Assembly: GCA_000149265.1 (NCBI GenBank)
Contig: CH003110.1
Coordinates: forward strand, 694,849 to 758,848
Direction: 5' to 3'
Source: Ciona savignyi
Taxonomy: Eukaryota > Chordata > Ascidiacea > Phlebobranchia > Cionidae
Length of the DNA stretch: 64,000 bases
Shown here: piece by piece, positions 1 to 12,200 of the stretch
How the letters are laid out: each line of letters opens with the position of its first letter
Numbering within the stretch: position 1 is the first letter of the stretch
Translations under genes and position numbers: made by a program
The notes under the pieces: model-generated
Seen by the model: the letters and a program-made list of their open reading frames with translations, nothing else
Databases searched by the model: none
What the model was told of the DNA's origin: nothing

Positions 1-214
1 CGTTGGTTGGGGCGGGTCGTTTTGGGGCTGATAATCAGGCTGGGGTTGGTAGCCCCCGTCTGGTCGGGTGGTTCCCCGGGTGACCACGATATGGGGCCGA
101 TCGATGACGAAACCGTGGTGAGATTTCCTCCGTTTCAGCGTGGAGTCGGTGGTGGTGGAGAATGCCGCGGGGTCGGATAACGGGATCGCCATGTTGGGGA
201 TTCCCCTGCGTTCT
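1..214 (-). CDS. Candidate exon G, open to the window edge
   Basis: Starts after a C-rich acceptor (CACCCCCCAG, 215-216). The best frame (entry phase 2) encodes ERRGIPNMAIPLSDPAAF, then STTTDSTLKRRKSHHGFVI, DRPHIVVTRGTTRPDGGY and a Gln/Pro-rich QPQPDYQPQNDPPQ, with no stop to base 1. The GC content (about 60%) is far above the neighbourhood. The entry phase does not match exon F (exit 0), so an exon is missing between them or the frame differs. The phase-0 frame ends in TGA near base 30 and looks less protein-like. Confidence 0.55.
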
Positions 215-3200
215 CTGGGGGGTGAGGGGGGGCAGGGGGTGAGATGGGTTTGTTTAATGGGGGCTGCTATTTGATGCAACATCAAATTAACTTATCAGAC
301 TAAGAAGATTAATGCTCACACTAAAGGTTTGTTCGAATCTTCTATATATTGAGTTTAAACATCTGCTAACTGCGTTGCCACACAAACGAAAGCAGTTATT
401 TTAACAGACATCAGTATTTAGGTCAGAATATTCATGTTTTTCCCGGTGAATGGGAAATCAAGGGGGTTAACACACGTGCAATTGTCAGCTACTGTCGGGT
501 TACCATAGCTATTGTAGTGTGCTGTATATGATTTACACATTCCTTTAATTTGATAGAACCCATTATTCCACTGGGTTCGGGCAATGTCCATTAAGTGCTT
601 TGCCCAAGGACACAACTAGCTAGGGACCAGTTTCCATCCTTTAACCTTCGGATGAAAGGCGACGCATTAATTCACTGAGCTAATCGGTCAACAAACTTCT
701 TATAAATATATACTGGACCCATTATACTCAGTTGTATCGTTCAGTCTTAAATAAATTTGGATCGCTTAATATTGTTCTTTTCCCTAGGTTAAGCGGACGC
801 GTCCGCTTTATTTATTAATTTATATCCTTTTTTAATGATGTGTTTTAACAACCGTTTGTTTTGCCGTCTTTTCCCGTTCCCGTGTCGTGATTATATTTGT
901 TTGCCATTTTTAAAAACTGGGGCAAAAAATGAATAAAACTAAACTTGTTTGTCCTTTTATTAAAAGTAAATAATGAACTTTATGTGTTAATACACAATCT
1001 TACTTTGCAACAGGCTTGTCAGCATGGATACGTCTTGGAAATGTCCGATTGGCTTGTAAGTCGGTACAAATCCTGTAATCCTTGTTGATGAGCATATTCA
1101 CTCCATTAGCTGTGGTTGGACATGGTGGTTATTAGGACAAGACAAAATGCTTAAGTAAGTGGTAAGTTTTAAATCCACCACATTTTGAGTAAAGGGCAAT
1201 GCACTAACCCAACAAGCTAATTGGCCAAATGGATGTTAACTATTCAACTATAGTCACTATCAATTTATATTGAACAATTTTGAGGTTTTATTTAAGCATT
1301 GGACTGTGGGCACGAGTATTATTACTCTGTTATCTGAATGATAAATGGCAACCGACCGGATACAGGAGCTATTTCAGTAAGGTTATCCTTAGAGGTGTTA
1401 TCCCATGGTTAACGTCACATTGCAACATAAGTTATTGGATACGACAAAAAATTTATGTATATCCCTGTGAATGGAAAAACCAAGGGGTTTGTAGCTATTG
1501 TAATGTGTGTATGATTGAGACATTCCTTTAATTTGGTAGAACCGATCAATCCACTGGGTTCAGGCAATGTCCGTTAAGTGCATTGCCCAAGGACACAACC
1601 GACTAGCTAGAGACCAGTTTCACACCTGCAACATTTCGGCTAAAAGGAGACACACTAACCCAACAGGCTTATTTGTTTTGCAGTACTACATAATTGCGAT
1701 TTTTTCAGTTATAGTGGAATTTATTAATCCACCGGGTTCAGGCAATGTTTGCAAAGTGGCTTTCTAAACTGCCTAGTTTTGATCCCACTAACTTTCAACT
1801 GATTCTCTTACGAGTTAGTGTATAAGCTAATTGGCCATGAACACTTATTTGCAATCACACAAAGATATGAATTTAAATTTACCCTTTTTCATTTTCTGAT
1901 CGTCATAATCAGTTTCCAGATCCGCTACTGTGTCATACGGGGTTATATCGAAGTTAAGGGGATTCACCTAAACATACAGGAAAAAGTTGAAAGATATAGA
2001 ATATTCAAGTTTTATGCATGTAAATGGAAAATACCAGTGTTACACACCCCTTTCACATTGGACTCAATTTTTTGACTTCACTAGTTTAGTTACCCCTTCT
2101 TATTTTATTTTTCACACCAATATTTTGTATACATATTTGTATCCCATATTTTTAACCCCAATATTTAACCCCATATTTTAAACCCCTATTTTAAACCCAT
2201 ATTTTAAACCCCATATTTTTAACTGCATACTTTAAACCCCAAATATATTGTATCCCCATATTAAACACAATAATTTAACCCCATATTTTCCACCCCATTT
2301 TAAACTCCAAATATGTTGTGCCCATATATGTTCCATTCCATATATTTAACCCCATATTTTTAACTCTATATTCTTACCCCCAATATTTTTCACTCATAAT
2401 TTGCACCCTATATTAGGTAACACAATATTTAAACCCAAAATATTTAACCCCATATTTAACACCTCATATTGAGGGACCCTATACCTAGCATTCCATATTA
2501 GGGACTTACCCTTGGTTTAGTTTCCACCTCAGTGGCGTCAGTGTCCGAGGCAGAATCAAAGTCAGTGTAATCTGAGGGGTAAACCTCCACCCCTGACACC
2601 CCACCTTCCGTTGGCTTCCCCACTGTGGATGGGGGAACCGGGAACCTGGAAAGAAGAGGGGTAAAATGGGTGGATGGCTCATTTCTATTCATATATATCT
2701 GACCGGTTAGTCTTGTAGTAAATCCGTGTTTTTGTCATTATTCAATATGTACCGCGTGTTAACTTTAGTTCCATGTGACTTCCCCTTCACACGGTTGTTA
2801 AACCGCTTTAACGCGGCCGCAAGGTAAAACACTTCCTGGACTTCCTATTTCTTACATAATGCCATGCCTCTTTGTTTTAAAAACATGAATAATATCTAAC
2901 AGTTTAGAACCATGGCTCCTGCAGTAAACATGCAGAGAAGCCAAGTTCAGTGTTTATTAAGTCGTGCCCGCATTTAATGACTTAATCATGAATGCGTGTT
3001 TCATTGTATCTGCATTTGGTCAACAATAAAAGAACCTTCCGTGATGGAGTCTGGATTGCGAGAGTAACTAATTAGTACAGGTAGCAACAAAACACCCAAC
3101 CAAACAAACTATCAAAACGCTACAGTCTGTCGGTTAAGTGCGAAGCCTTTTATCCAAAAAGTTGCAGGTGCGAAACTGGTCGCTAACTAGTCAGTTGTGT

Positions 3201-6200
3201 CCTTAGTCGAACATGGTCTGAACCCAGCGGATTAATGGGTTCTAGTAAATTGAAGGAACATGTCTGTCATATACAACACACTGCAATAGTTTCGGTAACC
3301 CAACGGTGAACGTGAGGTGATCTGACAATTGCCTGTGTGTTAACCTTCTTGGTGTTTCTATTCACGAGGATAAACATGAATAATTTATCCTGACAGGATG
3401 AAAAATCCATTTTAAAGAAATATTTGGGATGATGCATTTACAGACAGATTTACTTGAAATGGCAGTATTGTATCTTTGAGAAATATAAGTTTTTTAGACT
3501 CCTTAATCCACCGGGTTTGGGCAATCGGCTAAGGAGCGTTATCACATATGCCAAAAAATAGTCGGAAATCCATAAAAACTAGATATAATGTCTGAAAAAA
3601 TATCCGGTAAATCACCCGAAATCCGATTCTGCGATTGAGATCTCATCATCGCCATCTAGTGGGTCACGTGATGTTGGAAGCGGGTCCTCTGTTTTTCGTT
3701 TCCGCGAACTTTTCACAGGAAGTTCACGTACCACCCTGTAATTGTCGAGGGGTGAATGAAATATTCGTTTTTTGAACTTTTTTTGGAAAATGTTTTTGAC
3801 TTCAATTTCAAACCGAAAAAAAAATTTGGATGATTTTACACAGTAATGGTCAACTCAGCTAGGCCTATTAACAGTGCTGAAAAAAGATGGTAATACGGTA
3901 GGAAATCTACGCGAAAACCATAGTCAAATGTGGACAATTATGGCGAATAGTCTGCATCGACCTAAAAAAGAATTTTAAATAAACATCTTAAAATGGCCGG
4001 AAGGGCGAAGTCATTTTTTTCCCCTAATTTGCAATGTGTCTATTCACTTACGTGTTTTAACTACTGTGGTTTTGCCATTTTATCCTGTCTCCTTAATTTG
4101 AAATAATTGTTCTATTCTACTTTATTATAAGGAATAAGCAAAAACTTAAAATAAAAAAAAATAAACTAAACTTATATAAAACTTATAATTTATAAATAAA
4201 AATTCACGGCGTTAATGTAATTTTAAAAAAACTTTTCTAATAAACAACAAGATATTCTATAGCACCTTTTACAGGTTTTGGGATAAATGCTTAAAGCACT
4301 TTAATTACTGATAAATACAAACACTCGGCAAAAGATTTGGGTTCTTGGTTAGCTGGGTTCTTAATTTTTCAGTTAAATTTAAGAATAGGATAGGATATTC
4401 ATGTTGAACCCCTTAAATAGGAAAACCAATAAGGTTAACACACGGCCATTGTCAGATCACCGCCTGCCCACCATCGGGTTACCGGAGCTATTTCAGTGTG
4501 TTGTGTATGATTCACACGTTCCTTTAATTTAGTAGAACCCATTAATCCGCTAGTTTCAGGCAATGTCTGTTAAGTGCCTTGCCCAAGGACACAACCGACT
4601 AGCTAGCGATTCGTACCTGCAGCCCTTCGTCTGAAAGGTGACACACTAAACCACCAGACTAAACTAGTCGGACGAAATTTAACTAGATACAAGCACCAAT
4701 GCCATGCTCAAAGAAACACTTGCAAATTTGTGATTTTGCAGAATGGATAGATCTAGTTTTAAACATAAAATGCCTTTAGTACAACAAATTTAAATGTAGA
4801 ATGCATTTAGTACAACAAATTTAAATATATAAAAAGCATTTAGTACAACAAATTTACTCACATAAAGTCAGGAATGTCCCGTATCACTTTCACCTGATGA
4901 AAATATATTTGATGTAAAATTTTTGATTTAAACGGTTGTATATACGAAGGTATCGTGAGACACCTTGTGTACAGTCAAGTTTTTAAAGCTATTACATTAT
5001 TAGTTAAGTAAGTTTAATCATTTTTTGCCCCAGTTTTTAAAAATGATAAACGAATATAATCACGACACAGGAACAGGAAAAGACGCAAAACGAACAGTGG
5101 TTAAAACATGTCATTAAAAAAAAGGATATAAATTAATAAGTATAGCGGACGCGGCCGCCAAACCTAGGCGAAAGAACAATATTTAGCAATCAAAATTTAA
5201 TTAAGAACAAACGATTAATTTAGTGTGGATGGTTAAACTATAACCAAGAAAGCACTGATGCTCTAAGTGATTAAAATAAACCAGCTGGTGCCTTAAAAAA
5301 ACAAAACTCACTGGAGCAGGTTCTGTTGCAATCTTCGCAAACGAATCTGGGTAGGAAGATTTTAGTTTCTTCTTGGAGGACGTATTCCTCTGGTATGACG
5401 GGAACAGTGTTTCCACTGGATCGATTGTATCAGCATGGGGACGAATGTCCAAACTAAAATCGGTCAACACTTTGTTGAAAAGCTAGTTGGTTGATTTGTG
5501 TACAGGTCATAAAATTTTGAAAGAGCTTTTTTTTGCTTTAGTTTAGTGTATTTTTTCTCTTTTTAACAGTAATGAAGAACGTTATTGCCTTTACGTTATT
5601 GCCTTGTTTTGTTGGTTACTTTATTGCCTGGTTTTCTGTATTTTTGGCTGTACCTTTGTGCTTTGAGCGAGTAGTTATGTACAGGTATAGTTATGTGAGT
5701 TGTACAGTTGTGTAGTTGCATTGTGGCGGTCCAGCATATAGACCAGTGGTTCCCAACCTTTTTGTCTTGGTGACCCTCTTAAAAATGTTCGAAGATTCCG
5801 TGACCCACACTTATATTCTATCCTAATTGCAAAATTAGAAAGTAAGCACAAAAATGTTTTACTTGCATTTATTAACAAATCAGTGCGATCGTTGACCTTG
5901 TAGGCCTGCAGCTAAACGTATATGATGCTCTCCTTAACTATCTTTACCAATTCCAAGTCTTGACTGATTTCTGTTGTATAATATACTAAGCTACTTCCCT
6001 AATAGAGTTCCAATTTGCAGCTATTGCACGTTTACAGTCAAGTGGTCATATAGTTTATGACATCACAGTGGACGATATGACATCACAGTGGACGCATACT
6101 GACGCAATAATATTGTGCTACAAAGCAATACGAATGAAATGTCTCAATGAAAAATTATGCACAAGATAGCACATACAGTACTACTAGCGTACCGGTGCAC

Positions 6201-9200
6201 CCACTCCTGTTGACATTTACCCTTGTTCTTACATTAGCAACAGCTTCGCGACCCCCTTTAACATGCTTTGCGACCCCTTTGGGGGTCGCGACCCCCAGGT
6301 TGGGAACCACTGATATAGACTGAGCAACATTAAAATAAATTGGGCTGAAGCACTACAATAATAACAAAAAACATGAATATCCCATAGAAAAAAGCACTCA
6401 ACCTGTTGGCTTCTCGAATCAATTTATTCAAGTCATCATCTTCTTGTACGCTGTCATAGAGATCTGATGCATATGGATCAATATCAGCTGACTGTGGTTG
6501 AAGGCTTATCATCGATTGCCGTTTGTAGCTATTTTTCGGGGTTCTGGGTGGATAGGATTACTGTGGGATTTTTTATTTATACCCAGTGGTTTTTAATGAG
6601 TCGTCCAAATTGAAAGTTATGTCTGATTATCCACACACTGTAATAGCTCCAGCAACTCGACTGTGGGCATAAGGTGTATTACTGTGCACCTGAGCAAGCC
6701 ACTTTACATTGCTCCAACCCAGTGGTATTTAATGAGTCGTCCAAATTAAAAGTTATGATGGATTATCTACACACTGTAATAGCTCTAGCAACTCGACTAT
6801 GGGCATAAATTGTATTACTGTGCACCTGAGCAAGCCACTTTACATTGCCCCAACCCAGTGGTATCTAATGATTAGTCCAAATTAAAAGTCATGTCTGATT
6901 CCCCACACACTGTAATACTTCGACTGTGGGCATGAGGTGTATTACACTTAGATACCTCTGAAAAAATGAGACTTTGATATTATGCGATTAAAATTACTTA
7001 CGGTTTTTTTTCTTTTTTCCCAGATTTGGATTTCTTTTTGTCGCCCTATTTTATGATAAAATGTTGTTTATTTTGAAGAAAATCAGTTTTCAAATATTTC
7101 AAACAAGTTTGAAAAACCGATTGTTATTTCTATATATTTAATTTAATTTTGACAATTATTATCTGTGTGGATTATTTTCAATCTGGTGATATTTAAGATA
7201 GGATATTTATGTTTATCCCTGTAAATGGTGAAACCAAGGGGGTTAACACACAGGCAATCGCCAGATCACTTTGCGCCCACCGTCGGGTTATCCTTTACCC
7301 TGGGGCTGAAGGGCGATGCACTTAACGACCAGACTAATATGTTCGACAAACATCACAGCTGTATTGTTTGTTATCCAAATCATAACTACAACAGTTTTGT
7401 TGTTTAACGATTACATACAACACACTGAAATAGCTCCGGTAACCGGCGAAGGGCATAAGATAATTTAATGATTGCCATGTGATAACCTGCCTTGCATTTT
7501 CCTATTCATAGAAATAAAACATGAATATCCTAAACTACTATGCAATCAAAATAGTTTGAAATGTATTTTCCCAGCATACATTACTCTGTATTGTTTCTTA
7601 TTCATATCTTAAATCTTTCTGTGGTTAGTGTTGAGACACAGCGCTGGTAACCCAACAATGGATGCGAGGTAATCTGACGATTGCCTGTGTGCTAACATCC
7701 TTTGGTTTTCCCGTTCACATGGATAAGCATGAATATCCTATCCTAACCTCCTGTTTTAAAATTTACAAATATTTTACCGAATTTGTGAAGTCGATGATGC
7801 GATCCGGCGGGGGGTGGTGTCCCTTGTGGCGATGCTTCTGTGGTATCGGCGGTCCTGTGACATCTTCATCTGACCACATGCCGCGGCCCAAACTTGCAGT
7901 CTAGAAATTATTACATTTTTTATCCGAGCCAAGTTTAGAACCCATGGTGGACTCATCACTAGGACCGTTTTTTTATGTGAGTCGTTAAGTATCGGTCGCC
8001 TTAACTGGTCGCATAATTATCTTTTGCCACAACGAGGAAATAATGCTACAGCCCCAATGTTGTAATAAAGCTACCAACTCTAATTCACATGTATCTTCAA
8101 TTTAGTAGAACACATTAATCCAGTAGATTCAGACAATTAAATGCCTTGCACAAGGACACAATCGACTAGCTAGAGACCAGTTTCAAGCCTTCAATTTCTT
8201 GATTAAAAGGTGTCGCTTTTACCCACCAGACTAATCAGTCAGACTGTAAGCGACTGTACACTAAGGTGTCTTATGATACCTGTGAATATGGCTTGGCTTT
8301 CCACCCACAAGGATATAAATGAACACTGTAATAGCTCCACCAACTCTTAGTCTAACAAAGATACTGCTTCAACCAAGTAGACTTGACCGCTATAGCCCGG
8401 ATCCATGATAGCTCTAGGACGCTAAGAGTTTAAGACCTTAATTCCTGGTCACGGAGCAACCGTAGACTCGCTTATACTAATGTAATGTAAACTCGATGAG
8501 TTCAACTTCTCCAACACTGTGATCCAACCAACCTTATCCTTTACATGGAAGATCGCGGGAGACTTCTCTTTGTTGGGGATGCTGTTGGACTTGCTCCGGA
8601 GCTTGGGAGGAAGTTTTGGAGGAGGATGAGAGAAGTCCTCCGCTCTTCTTGCTCTCAGGGAGTCATCTTGCATGGGAGGCTCCTCAGGTGGTTGGATGGG
8701 GGATGCTAAGGATGTTAGGGATGTTATCTTGTTCGTGCATCTTATGATCACAGTCGAGTTGCTGGAGCTATTACAGTGTGTGGATAATCAGACATGACTT
8801 TCAACTTGGACTACACATTAGATACCACTGGGTTGGAAAATTCCACTGCATTTATCAAGAAAACAACTGTGCAATTTTGAACCTGCAACCCTTTGTATGA
8901 AAGACAGCGCACTAACCCACCAAGCTAGGATAGGATATTCAAGTTTATCCCCATGAATGGGAAAACCAAGGGGGTTAACACACGGGCAATCGTCACATCA
9001 CCCAGCGCCCACCGTAGGGTTACCGGAGCTATTGCAGTGTGTTGTGTATGATACATACATTCCTTTAATTTGGTACAATGCATAAATTTGCTGGGTTTAG
9101 GCAATGTCCGTTTAAGCGTCTTGCCCTTTAGAGTAAAAGGCATCGCACTAAACCACCAGACTAACCGGTCGGACAAAATAGGTCGTCCCTAGTTTTACTG

Positions 9201-12200
9201 AGTTCAAAATCAGCCATGTAAACTTACGTGGTTTTCTAAGTTCTTCTCGTTCCTTTAGCGCTTTTTTCAAGTCGTTTGCTAAATCGTCTGGCTTTTGGAT
9301 ATTTTGCTGACGCACAATAAGAGGCCCAACATCCACGTCATCTTCCGATGACTCGGAACTTTCATCCGATGATTCATGAATTTCTGGTGAATCGGGAATT
9401 TGCACATCACCAACATTTAAGGCTTGCTCTGGTTCTTTCGGGGCCTCTGGTTCTTTTGGAGCCTCTGGTTCTTTCGGAGCCTCTGGTTCTTTGGAAGCCT
9501 CTGGTTTTTTCGGGGCCTCTGGTTCTTTTGGGGCTTCTGGTTCTTTCGGAGCTTCTGGTTCTTTTGGAGCCTCTGGTTCTTTTGAAACCTCTGGTTCTTT
9601 TGGACTTTCTGGTTCTTTGGGGGCTTTCGGTTCTTTTGAGGCTTCTGGTTCTTTTGGAGCCTCTGGTTCATTTGGAGCCTCTGGTTCTTTTGGGATCTCT
9701 GGTTCTTGTGGGATCTCTGGTGCTGTTAGTCGCTTTGGTTCTTTTGGCGGAGTTGGTTGATCCATAGTTTCTGGTGTTTTAGGATTTTGAATTTTATTTA
9801 GTGGCTCTGGTTCTTCTGGTTTCCCAGGAGCTTTTGGTTCTTGTGGTTGCTCAGGAGCTTTTGGTTCTTGTGGCTGCTCCGGTGCCTCTAATTCTTTTGG
9901 ATGGTTTGGTGCTTCTGGTTGCTTAAGAGCCTCTAGGTCTGCTGGTTGCTCTGGTTTTTCTGGTGCCTCTGGTTGTTTAGGGCCTTCTGGTTGTTTAGGG
10001 CCTTCTAGTTTCTCTTGTGCCTCTGGTACCTCTGGTTCTTTTGGTTGTTTTGGTTCTTTTGATTGCTCTGGTTTTTCTGGTTGCTCTGGTGCCTTTGGTT
10101 CGTCTGGTTGCTCTGGTGCCTCCGGTTGCTCTGGTGCCTCTGGTTGCTCATGGGTTTCTGGTTCTTTTTGTTGCTCTGGTTTTGCTGGTTGCTCTGGTGC
10201 TTCTGGTTCGTCTGGTTGTTTAGGGGCTTCTGGTTCCTCTGGTTTGTCTGGTTGATTAGGGGCTTCGGGTTCCTGTGGTTGCTCTGGTTTCTCTGGTGCC
10301 TCTGGTTCGACTGGTTGCTCAGGGGCTTCTGGTACCTCTGGTTTTTCTGGTTGCTCAGGAGATTCTGGTTCCTCTGGTTTGTCTGGTTGCTCAGGGGATT
10401 CTGGTTGCTCTGGTTTCTCTGGTTGCTTAGGGGTTTCTGGGTTTTTTGGTTGCTCTGGTTTCTTTGGTTGCTTTGGTTGCTTAGGGGTTTCTGGTTCTTT
10501 TGGTTGCTCAGGAGCTTCTGGTTCCTCTGGTTTGTCAGGTTGCTCAGGTGCTTCTGGTTGCTCAGGGGCTTCTGGTTGCTCTGGTACCTCTGGTTGCTCA
10601 GGGGCTTCTGGTTCTTCTGGTTGCTCTGGTTCGTTTGGTTGCTCAGGGGCTTCTGGTGCCTCTGGTTCTTCTGGTTGCTCAGGGACCTCTGGTTCGTCTG
10701 GTTGCTCAGGGGCTTCTGGTTCCTCTGGTTTGTCTGGTTGCTCAGGAGCTTTTGGTTCCTCTGGTTGCTCAGGGGATTCTGGTTCCTCTGGTTTGTCTGG
10801 TGCCTCTGGTTGCTCAGGGGCTTCTGGTTCCTCTGGTTTGTCTGGTTGCTCAGGGGCTTCTGGTTCCTCTGGTTTGTCTGGTTGCTCAGGAGCTTCTGGT
10901 TGCTCTGGTTCCTCTGGTTCGTCTGGTTGCTCAGGGGCTTCTGGTTCCTCTGGTTTGTCAGGTTGCTCAGGGGCTTCTGGTTGCTCTGGTTGCTCTGGTT
11001 CTTCTGGTTGCTCTGGTGCCTCTGGTTCTTCTGGTTGCTCTGGTTCGTTTGGTTGCTCAGGGGCCTCTGGTTGCTCTGGTGCCTCTGGTTCGTTTGATTG
11101 CTCTGGTGCCTCTGGTTTGTCTGGTTGCTCAGGGTCTTCTGGTTCCTCTGGTTTGTCTGGTTGCTCAGGGGATTCTGGCTCCTCTGGTTGCTCAGGGGAT
11201 TCTGGTTCCTCTGGTTTGTCTGGTGCCTCTGGTTGCTCAGGGGCTTCTGATTGCTCTGGTTCGTTTGGTTGCTCTGGTGCCTCTGGTTCGTTTGGTTGCT
11301 CTGGTGCCTCTGGTTCGTTTGGTTGCTCTGGTGCCTCTGGTTTGTCTGGTTGCTCAGGGGCTTCTGGTGCCTCTGGTTCGTCTGGTTGCTCCGGGGATTC
11401 TGGTTCCTCTGGTTTGTCTGGTTGCTCAGGGGCTTCTGGTTCCTCTGGTTTGTCTGGTTGCTCAGGGGCTTCTGGTTCCTCTGGTTGCTCAGGGGATTCT
11501 GGTTCCTCTGGTTTGTCTGGTGCCTCTGGTTGCTCAGGGGCTTCTGGTTCTTTTGGTTGCTCAGGAGCTTCTGGTTCTTTTGGTTGCTCTGGTTCGTCTG
11601 GTTGCTCAGGAGATTCTGGTTCCTCTGGTTGCTCTGGTGCCTCTGGTTCGTCTGGTTTCTCAGGAGCTTCTGATTCCTTTGGTTCCTCTGGTTCCTCTGG
11701 TTCGTCTGGTTGCTCAGGGGCTTCTGGTTTCTCTGGTTGCTCTGGTTCCTCCGGTGCCTCTGGTTCGTCTGGTGCCTCTGGTTCGTCTGGTTGCTCAGGG
11801 GCTTCTGGTTTCTCTGGTTGCTCTGGTTCCTCTGGTTCTTCTGGTGCCTCTGGTTCGTCTGGTTGCTCAGGGGCTTTTGGTTCCTCTGGTTGCTCTGGTT
11901 CCTCTGGTTCTTCTGGTTGCTCTGGTTGCTCTGGTTCCTCTGGTTGCTCAGGTTCCTCTGGTTGCTCTGGTTCCTCTGGTTGCTCTGGTTCCTCTGGTTG
12001 CTCTGGTTGCTCTGGTGCCTCTGGTTCGTCTGGTTGCTCTGGTTGCTCTGGTGCCTCTGGTTGCTCAGGTTCCTCTGGTTGCTCTGGTTCCTCTGGTTGC
12101 TCTGGTTCCTCTGGTTGCTCTGGTACCTCTGGTTGCTCTGGTTCGTCTGGTTGCTCAGGGGCTTCTGGTTTAGCTGGTTTGTTCCCTTCCGCTAAGTCCA

